A DNA stretch of 64,000 bases from Vanrija pseudolonga (Eukaryota > Basidiomycota > Tremellomycetes > Trichosporonales > Trichosporonaceae), in assembly GCF_020906515.1 (NCBI RefSeq), contig NC_085851.1, forward strand, positions 3,286,001 through 3,350,000. The letters run 5' to 3'. The notes under the pieces are model-generated. The model was not told the DNA's origin, searched no databases, and saw only the letters and a program-made list of their open reading frames with translations. Positions 36,754-47,267 of this stretch are shown piece by piece. Made by a program: the position numbers and the translations under genes. Numbering within the stretch: position 1 is the stretch's first letter; every line of letters starts with the position of its first letter.

Positions 36754-37965
36754 TGCGGGCAATGGGCCATCTAACGGCCTCGAGTGGTGGGGTGGCGGTG
36801 GTGAGCGGCGAACGTGTCGCGAGTGTTGAGTCGCAGCCCGTGCTAGGGCGCGTGGGGTTGGAGAGAGGGGGGAGAGGCGAAGGGGATGCAGGTTGGTGAG
36901 TGGCGACCTTGAGGCAGGCGCCAGTATTTGTAGGCCGAGAAGGGGACGGAGAAGGAGGGGTGGGTGGTGGTAGTAGTAACCTTTGCGAGTGCAATCCGAG
37001 TCGACGCGGAGTCGGGAGGCGACGAGGCGGGGGGAGGAAGGAAGGTGGGGTGGGGTGGGAGGCAGCAGCATCAGCATCAGCAGCCGGCTCCCTCGGCCTA
37101 CGCGCCAGCGACCGATACCGTGATAGTGACGCATTCAGGGAATCGCACGTGGGACAATGGACCAAAATACATCCGCACGCCAACACCCCGCACTTTTTGC
37201 CACCCGAACAAGGACAAACAAGGGCACCCGGCGGCCCTGGCACGCATGGCACGGTGGTGGCAGTGACGGTGGCGGTGTGTGCGATGTACACGGTGCACAT
37301 CTCCGACGCCGCTGCAGTGCACATGTCGCAGAAATCGACTCGGCGCAGCACATGTCGAGTAGACGAGCACATGCAGATTCGAAATTGTACACTGTGCAGC
37401 GGGTACAAAACAGCGGGTGCTTCTGCGCTGTGGGCCATAGTTTGCCACCCAACGTCGAGTCACCCAACCTGATTTTCACGCCGCCGCCGCCGTCTGCTTC
37501 TCGTCGTCGTCACGCCCGTCGAAGATTATCGCAACGAGGCGTCCTCCAGATGACCGCCAATCCAATATGAGTAGCGCACAAATGGACAGGGGCGCAGCTA
37601 ATGAGATTCGTCGTGCCGAGCGCCCTGGTGCAAAGCGTGTTTGTGCTCGGGCCGGCGAGTGTGGCACAACACGGACACTCTCTCACCCCTGCGCCCTTTC
37701 TGCGTCACAACGACGAGCGATCACCCTGGCACTTCACACGTCTACTGTTGGAGGTGCGTGAGGCCTGGAATACCCCTCGTTGACGTGACCAGCGCCCTCC
37801 CTGCCGCGCACGGCGGGGAGGGGGCGAGGGCGCAACCCACCGCCCACAACGCGTCGATGGAAGCTTGCCTTGCCCCCTCCCCCTCACAACGAGGCGTTGA
37901 TGGGGCCTTGAGGCCGCACCGCTGCCCCCGGCTCCCACGACAGTACGCAAAAGGCTGGCTAGCGA
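36754..37965. other. 1.2 kb spacer upstream of GTPBP1-like gene
   Basis: Holds the promoter of the GTPBP1-type gene and the 3' flank of the tRNA gene, including an AAAA run (plus strand, 37949-37952) that reads as a TTTT Pol III terminator on the minus strand. No protein gene seen. Confidence 0.4.
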
Positions 37966-38047
37966 CTCTGCTGACAGGACTCGAACCTGTACTCCTTACG
38001 GACATGCATTAGAAGTGCATCGCGTCTACCGATTCCGCCACAGCAGA
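37966..38047 (-). tRNA. tRNA with anticodon UCU (Arg by anticodon), long variable arm
   Basis: A full cloverleaf reads on the minus strand. The acceptor stem TCTGCTG pairs with CAGCAGA, discriminator G. The D arm is GCGGAATCGGTAGACGC. The anticodon stem ATGCA/TGCAT encloses loop CTTCTAA (anticodon UCU). The T arm ACAGG-TTCGAGT-CCTGT is canonical. Between the anticodon and T arms lie 13 nt (GTCCGTAAGGAGT) that can form a TCC/GGA stem, which makes it class II in shape. Fungal tRNA-Arg(UCU) normally has a short variable loop, so the identity is flagged. A TTTT terminator follows 12-20 nt downstream. No intron. Confidence 0.8.
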
Positions 38048-40133
38048 TTTTTTAGCTCCTGGTGTGCTTGGCACCCTCGGTGGCCGTAGTAGCCCCGGTA
38101 GCTACATATACTCGCTTACCTCTCTCTGCCCCCTTCCACACTCCTCCTCCTCCTATTCCTCCCGCCATACAGCCTCCCTCCACCTCACTTCACTTCACTT
38201 CACTTCACTTCACTTCACCTCACTTCACTTCCCTCAACGTGGACAACATAGCGCGCAACGCTCCGCGGCAAGAACCAGCAACAACTAGGTCACGAGCAAC
38301 GACGGAAGATGGACTCGCCCCGCATCTGGGGAGCCATGGCCCTGGGCTGGCTCCTCCCAACGCTCAGCTCCCTGGTGATCCAAGGCGCCTCGAGCGGGCA
38401 CTGCCTCAAACACTCGTCTCCCCCCAGCACACGGAGCAACTCATCCGGTGAAAGCCCCAACCAGGAAACCTTGAGTGGCGACAACCGACGCCGTAGACCC
38501 ATCCTTCTGTGAACAAGCCGCTGACTCTCCTCGCAGCGCCCGTAGGGGCATCGGAGAAGCCAATGCCATGGCCGATCCGGCGAGGACATCGATCTAATGC
38601 CCACATTGCCAGCGTGCGTTGGGAATGTGACTACGTTGTTCGGATAGTGTGGCACGACCGACCGGATAATGGCGGGATTTCTGTCGCCCAGCCGGCGGTC
38701 CTGTCTGGGTGTGGTCGGGGTGCCCCGTACCTCGACCCACTCCCCATGCCTTTAGTCGATACCGAAAATGCGGTCCGACAGGCTGGGATGCACGCCTCTC
38801 GCTTGCTGACGGCCGGATCTGTCAGCACAGTCCGGTTGGCAAGTACTACGCGCATGGACGCAACCCTGCCTATAGCCGCCCCAGTTATCGCTGGTCGGCT
38901 GGCAAACCCTCGCTTGCTAACTGCCGTGACCACTAGGGTGGCTCGTCAGGCAAGCATCATGATGAAAGAAAGCTCTATCGTTATCGATTCTACCACCCCC
39001 GTCGTATGTACCGTCACCCAGCCACAGCAGATATTTTCGCTTGCCTGTGCCCTCGACCGCTCGCGCGGCCGTTGTTCGTCTTCCCGGTCCACACCTGTAT
39101 GCTCGCTTCTAGCGGCTACCAACACGCCCGACCACCGCAGTGGGCCCTCGTCACCAGTGCACCCGGACCGACTGCTGCCGACACCGAGACCGACGGGTAC
39201 ATTCAACCTGGTTGAGTGCGGTGAAATGCAACAACGACAGCCCCTGGTCTCCTTCCTTTTCCCGACGTGTCTTCATTACCAGCGCATCCACTACATAATC
39301 CTACGCCTCATATAACCTAATCCGTAAATCTACCCGCCGGTGGTGCTGTCTCTGATGGGTCGGGTTGGTGTCGTCGGCTACTGTGGCCGGCGGTGTGAGG
39401 TGCCGAGCTGTGTGTAGTTGCATGTTGCTTGACGAATCGAATGACGTAGCTTGCCCGGTTGATTGATACTCCGTCCGTTGTTGTTGTGCACTCCATCGGC
39501 GCTGGTGTGGCCGACGGTACACGTAGAGTGGTTGCATCGGATAGGTCAGGTCCCACCTTGGTTCACGGAGGAGACGACACATGTGAGCCCGTCGGACTTT
39601 GGGCGGCGAGGCGGGTTCATTGTGCCGCCGACGACAGTGCTCGCTGTGCCAAGGCGTTGATGTATTCTATTGTCGAGAAATTGGCCTACATTATGTTATA
39701 GATCGTGCTGCTCCTGCGTTTGAGAGGAAACAAGAGGAAGGAAGACGGTACTTGTGGAGAACGATGTCATGATGACGAGCAGGGCGGGCGTGGTCACAGC
39801 GGCGACAAAGTCGATGGCGGTCGAGGCCCCAAACTTGCGCCCCTCGACCCAGCTCGGCTCGACCAGAAACACCCAGTGGGAGGCATGAATAAACCGCGGG
39901 TCGCTCGCTCGGAACCGAAACAACGTCTCATCGCGCACCGCCGTCTAGTGAACAACAGCGCCAGGGGCCAGGGAAAGAAATCAGTCGCCACCCATCACAC
40001 CTCGACCTCTGCTCGTCCGCCGACCGCAGTCGACCCAACTCGTCTTCCTCGTCTTCCCTCGCATCCCCTGGCAGTCTAACAGCACCCCCATGCACGCCAG
40101 AGGGCCCGGGAGGCCCCGAAAAGGCTCTACACC
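38048..40133. other. 2.1 kb gene-poor region between two tRNA genes
   Basis: Contains a CTTCA tandem run (38179-38231) and a pair of about 60-bp diverged repeats (38796-38860 and 38906-38970), each resembling an intron acceptor followed by a Gly/Lys-coding stretch. A possible small multi-intron gene on the plus strand (start near 38309, signal-like MALGWLLPTLSSLVI) cannot be assembled with confidence. Confidence 0.35.
38179..38231 (+). repeat. CTTCA pentanucleotide tandem repeat
   Basis: About nine near-perfect CTTCA units in a row, with two CCTCA variants. It lies about 80-130 bp upstream of a possible start codon and could be a pyrimidine-rich leader or promoter element. Confidence 0.8.
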
Positions 40134-40245
40134 CTCCGCCAACAGGACTCGAACCTGTACTCCCGAAGGAACGGCAGTCAAGTCTGAGACAGCTGGAAGT
40201 CGTCTCAACTTAAATGCGGCGCGGCTACCATTTCGCCATGACGGA
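40134..40245 (-). tRNA. tRNA-Leu(UAA) with a 31-nt intron
   Basis: Cloverleaf on the minus strand: acceptor TCCGTCA with TGGCGGA, D arm GCGAAATGGTAGCCGC, T arm ACAGG-TTCGAGT-CCTGT. A class II variable arm TCC-TTCG-GGA is present. The anticodon loop starts TTTAAG, so the anticodon is TAA (UAA in RNA). An intron of about 31 nt (plus-strand 40178-40208) interrupts after position 37 and ends in CTTGA, which can pair with the anticodon region as usual for eukaryotic tRNA introns. The discriminator reads G, where A is usual for Leu. A TTTT run follows downstream. Confidence 0.85.
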
Positions 40246-40887
40246 TGTCCTCTGGGTCCTAGGGGGCGCAGTGGACGTTTTAAACTCCTCTGCTGCACTC
40301 CGCTGGGCTGGCGGGTGCTGGCACTTCGATTTACAGGCGTCTAGGACTCGACATTGGCCCACAACACCCCATCGCACTCTTATTCCCCCCTATTCATCCT
40401 CATCACCATTACTCCATCCCCCACACGTCCATCACTATCCGTCACATTGTCCCCTATTCATCGCCTCCATCTCACCATCCGAGCTTGAGGACGAACCTGC
40501 TCTGCTCACCATTGCTGATGCGGGGAGATCGCCCTCAGCTCACGACCTTGTCATGGTTCCTTCCCGAATCACGTCCGCCACCACCCCTGCTCATTCAATT
40601 CCAGTCATCCACTCTTCCTGTCCACCTCCTATCACCCCCCTCCCCTCCACCCACTCATCCCATGTTGCTGGTGCCGACACCCATCCCCCACCGCCACTTG
40701 GGGTGACCTCCCTCCCCCACCCCGACTGCCGACCGACCGACCGGCCAATACTTATCTGCGTGATCATACGTCATCGGCAATCTCCGCTCACCAGGCACCA
40801 CGGCCAATGCGGGTCAAGGCCCACCAGACTACTTTAGGGAGACCAGCCCCCAAACTGATTGTTGCTTACTCCTCATCTTTTCCAACC
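40246..40887. other. Promoter region of the carboxypeptidase S gene
   Basis: 640 bp, strongly C/T-rich on the plus strand from about 40370 to 40730, as expected for a fungal promoter and leader. No gene seen. Confidence 0.45.
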
Positions 40888-42880
40888 ATGGCAGAGAAAG
40901 CGCACCCCCAAGGAGAGCTGCCCACCCCCGTCTCGACGGCCCCCAAGACCAAGCGCAAGCTGTGGTTCAATGTGCTGGTCACCCTCGTCGCGGCCGGCTA
41001 CCTCGCCAGTTTGGCCTCATCGCACCTCGCGCGCGTCGGCAGCACGGTCGCTGCGGAGAGGCTTCATGAGGCCACCTGGACGCAATCGGTCCCCGCCGAG
41101 GTCCAGTGTCCCATCCAGCCCAAGGCCCTGCACCCGCCCAAGACGGTCGAGTGGACTGACGAGCTGCGCAGCTCGTCCATTAAGCTCTTCCAGGAGGCTG
41201 TCCAGATCCCCACCGAGTCATTCGACGATAACGGCGAGCCGGACGAGGACCCCAGATGGAAGCCCTTCTTTCACTTCCAGAAGTGGCTTGGCAGCGCCTT
41301 CCCTACCGCCTGGAAGTCGGCCAAGATCGAGTTCATCAACAGTGAGTTGTGGGCTACACGATACCGACAACTCACACGGCAGCGCTCGGCATCTTGGCTA
41401 CCTTCGAGGGTTCGGACCCCAACCTCAAGCCACTCTTGTTGTAAGCAGGCCTTCTTGGAGGTGTAAGCAGGGCGGCTCACACTCGCAGGATGTCACACTA
41501 CGACGTGGTCCCCGCTCCGGCCAACACCTTTGACCGTTGGACTCACCCTCCCTTCTCTGGCCACAACGACGGCCAGTTCATCTGGGGCCGCGGAGCTGGC
41601 GACGACAAGACCTTGCTCGTGGCACAGTGTGAGTTCACGTTTGCGTTGGTCTCTAACTCACCAAACAGGGGAAGCTATCACCTACCTTCTCGAGTCTGGT
41701 TTCAAGCCCCGCCGCACCCTCATCCTCTCCCACGGCTTTGACGAGGAGGAGGTGTTTGCTCGTCGCGGCCAGGGCCGTATCGCCCCCTTCCTCGAGGAGC
41801 GTTATGGCAAGGACGGTCTTCTTCTCGTCATCGACGAGGGAGGCGGCACCAGCGATGATGTGAGTTTACACCATTCTTCACGGCTGACGACCAGTTCTAT
41901 GGAACGGCTTTCGCGCTCCCTGCCACAGGCGAGAAGGGATATCTTGATATTGTCATCGAGGTTGGCACTGACGGTGGTGTGAGTGGTCAAACTACCTAGA
42001 GTCTCCACGAGCTGACTTGCGGATAAGCATTCGTCCGTTCCTCCTCGTCACACTGGAATTGGCATCATCTCCCAGATTGTCAACTCGATCGAGGACCACC
42101 CCTTCCAGCCCAAGGTGGGTGGCCCGAGCACCATGACTTTCGCAACACCCACTGACCCCACAGCTCACATCCAAATCACCGATCCTCACCTCCCTCTTCT
42201 GCGCGTCTGAGCACTCAGCAAACTTCCCCAAGAAGTGGACCAAGCTGCTCGCCAAGGGCCAGAAAGGCTGGAAAAAGATCGCTGACGAGTTCGCCGCCGA
42301 GAGCAAGTTCGGCCGCGCGCAGATCGGCACCACCGTCGCAGTCGACGTGATCAATGGCGGTGTCAAGGTGAACGCACTCCCCGAGCTCGTGACCGCGCAG
42401 GTCAACTTCCGTATCGACTTTGACGAGTCGATTGCCAGCACCCAGGAACACGTTGCCAGCCTCGCTGAGCGCATTGCCAAGAAGCACGACCTCAAGTTCC
42501 AGGCGTGGAGTGACAGCAACGAGACGATCGGCTCTCACTACGTCAAGCTGAAGACCTTGGGCAGCCCTCTAGAGCCGGCGCCGCGAACCCCCCAGTCGGG
42601 CGGCGTCTGGGAGCTCTTCGCGGGCACCGTCAAGGCTTCCCTGCCTGCGGCTGACGGCTCGGAACTCGTCGTCTCACCCTTCGCGTCGACGGGCAACACC
42701 GACTGCAAGATGTACTACAATCTGACCAAGAATGTGTACCGCTTCGTGGGCCTCCCTGCCGGCAGCTCGTTTGGTGCCCACACTGTCAACGAGCGGTCGA
42801 GCATCAAGGCCCACTTTGCCATTGTCAACTGGGTCCACGCCATCATCCAGAACACAGATGCCTACGAGGGCCCAGAGTAG
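40888..42880 (+). CDS. CPS1: Vacuolar carboxypeptidase S (M20 zinc metallopeptidase)
   Basis: Exons 40888-41341, 41383-41440, 41489-41628, 41669-41859, 41895-41978, 42028-42114 and 42164-42880, 576 residues. A cytosolic head (KTKRK) and one signal-anchor helix (LWFNVLVTLVAAGYLASLAS) make it a type II protein, as for yeast Cps1, which is sorted to the vacuole. The M20 metal and catalytic residues are visible: MSHYDVVPA, GRGAGDDKTLLVAQWEAITY, and SHGFDEEEVFARRG with its Glu pair. VIDEGGGTSDD, HSSVPPRHTGIGI (dimerisation-domain start) and TGNTDCKMYYNLT follow. It releases C-terminal residues from peptides for nitrogen supply. Five internal exons are 58-191 nt. Confidence 0.95.
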
Positions 42881-43002
42881 ACCATCTGTAGTGGACATCT
42901 AGCTGCATAGAATGAACCCGATACTGTGGAATGAATGCAGTACTGATGTGTATCTGGTCAATGCGTGTCATGAGAGAGTTGTCGTGTCTAAGTGTGTCGT
43001 GG

Positions 43003-44930
43003 CTAGTGGTCATGTCCTTCCTCGGATGGCACATATGTCCTGTACCGTCCAGCTTGCTCCCATGGCGGGCGAGCGGCGTCGCGCTCGACGTCCTCCAGTG
43101 CCGCAGCGGTCGCGTTGATGCCGGACGACCACCCGGGTGAAGGGCGCACCTCCCAGCCCTCGCTGCCCCTCCGCACACGCGTCGCGGTTGTGTATGCGCG
43201 GAGAGGCACGTCGTCGTCGTCATAGTCGGAAAGGTATCGCTCGGGGGACGAGCTCGAGTCTGGCTCCGAGTCGCCGTCGTCCACGTCCGTCTCCCACGGC
43301 GCCACATAGTTGCTGGGGTTGGCGTGCGAGTACGGGCGGCGCTCGAGTGGCTGTTGATTACGTTCACGGCGCTCGCGTCGCGCTCCGCTAGAGGCCCGGA
43401 GAGCAGGGTTGAAGCCGTTACCGTAGATGAATGCGTTGCCACTCGGGGGTGGGGGGTTGGGGTACTGTGTCGGGTCGCGCGGGGGCCACGAGTACTGCAC
43501 CTCTGAATCTGGGCGTGTCAGCCCTGCGGCTGGTGTCAACATTGGCGGGGGAGGGCTCGGCCGGCGCTGGGGCACCGGCGCTGCCCGCGCACGCCCGACT
43601 CACTATACCATGTTCTCAACATTGCTGAGGTGGGCGCGGAGCCGCGCCTGCGCCGCCGAGTGCGAGTGGAGCGGCGGGGTCGCAGCCCCGTTGTTCCATG
43701 TCGCGTGGTTCCGCCCCGGTACTTGGTCCGGCGCGACGGCTTCGGCCCACTCGGACGCCGACTCACCACCAGCGTCGCCGTTCACGGGGAATGTCATGCC
43801 CGAGCCGGGCATGCTCTGGGGCCAAAGCCAGAGGAGGGGGTTGTCACCGAGGACGGAGCGCATGTTACCGAGGAAGCCAATGTTCTGACGTCAGCTCACA
43901 GTGCCAGAGTGTGCGAAGCTCACATAAGGATACTTGATCTCGGCGAGCTTGCCACGGCGCACGAGCGTGGCTACCTTGTCCTTCTCCCAGCGCTCAATTG
44001 TCGTCGTGTTGTTGCCGACCAGGTAGAGATGGTAGATGGCGAACAGGCTGACGCACACCCATACCGGGACGGATGCGGCAAAGTTGAAGATGAGGAAGAG
44101 GAGCTCGGAGAGCTCGGGCTCGGCGAATGGGTTCTTGACGTACTCGTACGACTTGGCGATCATCATGAGGAGGTGGTAGGACGTTGCGATGCTGACCCAG
44201 ATGAGGAAGCGAAGAAAGTGGCCGTGGTTAAAGTAGCCGACGCCTGTGTGGCGTCAGTATGCCGTTTGCCAGTGTGGCCAGTGCGGCGGGCCGCTCCTTC
44301 CTCACAGTTTGCGATCCATGGGCAGTGGTCTGAGCGTTTGGTGAGCGGGAGGGCAGGGCGGACGGACATGGACAGAACTTACGGTCAAGCTGGGGGGAGG
44401 AAAGCACGCGGTTAGAGTTTCGTTTGGTTCGTCGCCCCAGTCATTGGGCGGGCACGCCGACACTCACCTTGAGCACGCATGTCTTGCACTGGCGGCAGTG
44501 GTGTGCGCGGGGAGGCTTGAAGTGCTCGCACTGCTTGCAGAAGCGCGGGGCATGGGAGCCGCGCTTGACTTCGATATGGTCTGCCGACTGCAGGTTTGGC
44601 CGCCAGCCCTGCGGCACATGGCCCGGCGGTGTCGCGACGCAGAGGTAGTAGTTCCACCATACCATGCCGACGAGGAGGCTGGGGTCGGGGTTAGTCAGGC
44701 TGTGGCTGTGGACGGCCGCAGGCAGTGAGTGCACTCACTTGAATGGAATGAGCAGCCGAAGCAGGTCGACGCTGACGACCGCGCCGTACCATGGCCAGAT
44801 GACAAAGAGCTGCGACGAGTACGAGATGAACCCGATGAGCGCCAACGTGCCTATCACCCTGCGGCGAGGTCAGTGGGGTGCTGCTGGACGAGCCCGGTAC
44901 CCACCATAGGCGCTTGACCCAGTCGACCAT
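43003..44930 (-). CDS. PFA4: DHHC palmitoyltransferase, Pfa4 type
   Basis: Exons 44930-44905, 44858-44739, 44678-44468, 44389-44383 (7 nt, CTTGACC), 44329-44306, 44243-43924, 43884-43609 and 43566-43003, about 515 residues. The Cys-rich domain is plain: [20 protein letters not shown], then [20 protein letters not shown]. The 7-nt exon encodes L-D and the first base of the first H, so the catalytic motif is split by introns. Four membrane helices flank the domain as in Pfa4 (two before, two after). The C-terminal tail includes [12 protein letters not shown] and [17 protein letters not shown]. In yeast Pfa4 palmitoylates chitin synthase Chs3 and amino-acid permeases in the ER. The last join (intron 43567-43608) uses a weak GTATAG donor and is the least certain. 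Confidence 0.93.
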
Positions 44931-45376
44931 GTTAAACGAGTGACTGTGGGGTCGGAGCTGATGTTGATTTGTTTTGTGGAAAATGTGGACAATGAGAGTG
45001 GAGTTGGAGGGGTCGTCGACGCGGTTCTTGGAGGCGGTGTGATGCGCGGCGGGGCGGGGAGGAGTGACTGCGCCAGGGGGGCCAAATACCATTGACGCGA
45101 AGGCCATCGGCCATGAGGTCATAAGCAAATCCTATTAAGCGACATTGTAATGCTCCATACGACGCGACCCCCAACGACGCGCAAAGATACAGGCTGTCGA
45201 CCATGCATACCGTCGGCTATTAGGTGCATTCTACAGTACAGGGTACACACGATGGCATGCAGCGGTCAGATCATCGTCAAGGTATAGCTTGCTTCGTCTC
45301 TGTTTTCATTGATTCACGGTGGATATCGACGCGACGCGACGCGAGAGCTGGGGTGACCGTCTGCAGGTTACCACCA
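44931..45376. other. Tandem spacer upstream of PFA4
   Basis: 446 bp holding the PFA4 promoter. AT-richer near 45120-45230. No gene seen. Confidence 0.45.
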
Positions 45377-46333
45377 CTACGACTTCTTGACGCGGACGGG
45401 GGCGTTGGGCGATGGGATGAAGCCCAGGAGGCCGAACGTGAGCGTGTAGACGGCAGTGGCTATCACAGTCAGCTGGGAGGTTACAGCGGTGACTGCCGAG
45501 ACATCGGACACCGGTGTCTAGGCCGGAACAGACTCACCACCCAGCATGGCGCCGAAGACGCTGAGCCCGGCGGTCCCGTCGTCGTCGACGTTGAGCGCCT
45601 CACGGATCGAGTCGCGAATGGCACCGCGAGGCTTGGGGTATGATGTGTGGCTGAGCGCGTACACGAGCGTAAACCAGCCGAGGAGGATGGCAGACGTGAG
45701 GAGCTGGGGGGTGAGGTGGTGAGCTCGCGCGCGCTCGGATCACGCCTCATCGGCTACACACTCACCGGCACGATGAGCCTCAGACGCGCAGACTGCTGCC
45801 ACTTCGGGTACTGTGGGGAGTCAGTGACCGCGTGCGTCCATCGCGGCGGAGCGGGCTTACGTTGGGCGTGTAGCCACGGAGCCAGGGGAGGAAGAGGACG
45901 AGGTAGAGGAAGAGGATCTGGGGGGTGAGCTCGTAGCAAGAGAACAGCTGAGCTCTACGCACCACTGTGACGCCGTGGAAGCCGACGGCCGCGACAAGTG
46001 CTCGTCTGGGAGTGTCAGCCAGATGCCGACGCGATTGACCACGGCGATGGAGCGCCTGCGACCTGAGGCCGTCGCTCCGCGGGTCGCAGGCTGCTCGACC
46101 TACCTTGTCCAGCTATCCGGGGACTCGACGATATGCCGTGCCGCGGCGCGGATATCGAGCCACCAGACGCCCGTCGCGCCGGCCGCGACATACTTGCCGT
46201 GCTTGAGGAGGATGGCGCCGAGGCGGAGGGGCGAGAATGGTGAGTGGGGGATGTCGACGCTGGCGAGGGTGGACTGGGATGAGCGGCGGCGCTTGTTGGG
46301 CAGCGAGCCGCCTGTTGATGGTTCGCCCGGCAT
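45377..46333 (-). CDS. Small membrane protein with about three helices, unknown function
   Basis: Exons 46333-46104, 46005-45963, 45917-45861, 45810-45766, 45703-45538 and 45459-45377, 207 residues, all phases consistent. The head is basic and Ser-rich (GSLPNKRRRSSQS). Hydrophobic stretches are ALVAAVGFHGVTVILFLYLV, RLIVPVLLTSAILLGWFTLV and TAVYTLTFGLLGFIP, with PWLRGYTPNYPKWQQ between the first two. The C-terminus ends basic (RVKKS), like a dilysine-type ER tail, but this is only suggestive. I do not recognise the family. Three internal exons are 43-57 nt. Confidence 0.78.
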
Positions 46334-47267
46334 CGTGTGGTTGTGGATGGGGAGAAGAGAGACGTAGAGAGACGGAGAAACAGTGGCGACTGATGTCTGT
46401 CGATGAGAGTTGTTGCCAGAGAGCCAAAAGTGACAAGCGAACAATTTATGCGAAGATGGCAACTTGGGATCTGACAGCAATCACCACCAACCTGCCAGGG
46501 TGGGCAGAACACGCCCCGCCCCGCCTGGCGCCGCCACCGCGCCGCTGCCGCTGCCCTCGTGTTGCTGCTGCCGCTGCGACGCCGACGATCTCGGCGTGTA
46601 GAACCCGAGCCCCCTCCCGGCGTTTACCGTGCGGGCGGTGTGCCCTCGTTACGGGCGGAAAGGGTCGGGAACAGGCTGTGGAGAGAGAGACGAGACAGGC
46701 TGGCGACTCTCACGCAGCGCAGCAGCAGCAGCAGCAGCGCGCGACGCACCTCCATGCAAACGCACATTGTGCCGTGCGCCGCGGCAATCAAAGTGGCTGG
46801 CTGCCCAGCAAGCCATGACGCACCCACTGCAGCAGCAGCAAAGCACACGTTTATCATTAACTAGTGGGGGCGTCGGCGCCGGCGCTGGGGCAAACCGTGT
46901 GTGCTTTCGTTTCGAGTGCAAAGCAAAAGTACATGCCGCGGCATGCCGCTGCCGCCGTTGTCACTCGACATCAGTCCAAGCAATATCCATGACTTTGCTT
47001 GGCGAGGGGGCTAGTACAAGTACATGAGGTACAAGGGCCGGTGCGATCCACTAGCTCGACTAGGCCATACACTCGTCACAATGACCGCTGCGCGTTTCAC
47101 ACGACCGATATAGCTGCTGCCGCGTCACCACCGTGTCGTACTCTGAGAGCGATCAGGCCCGCCGCAGGGCCGCAGCAGGACAGCGGAATGTATACGCAAC
47201 TTCACCACGCATGGCGCCATACATGGAGTCTATAAGCTTCTCTCTACCAGGCAACCAGGGGACTGGA
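46334..47267. other. 934-bp spacer, no gene seen
   Basis: Promoter of the small membrane-protein gene plus the 3' flank of the aldo-keto reductase. A CAGCAG run (near 46716-46739) and scattered GCN repeats occur. No convincing gene. Confidence 0.4.

Noticed and set aside
35502-36899. A 465-codon plus-strand open frame
   Set aside because: It lies opposite the GTPBP1-type GTPase, whose G motifs and phased exons are clear. The plus-strand frame is an antisense shadow of GC-rich codons.
38509-39315. A 268-codon plus-strand open frame between the two tRNA genes
   Set aside because: It lacks an ATG near its start, has no recognised domain and runs through acceptor-like sequences. Kept only as a possible-gene region.
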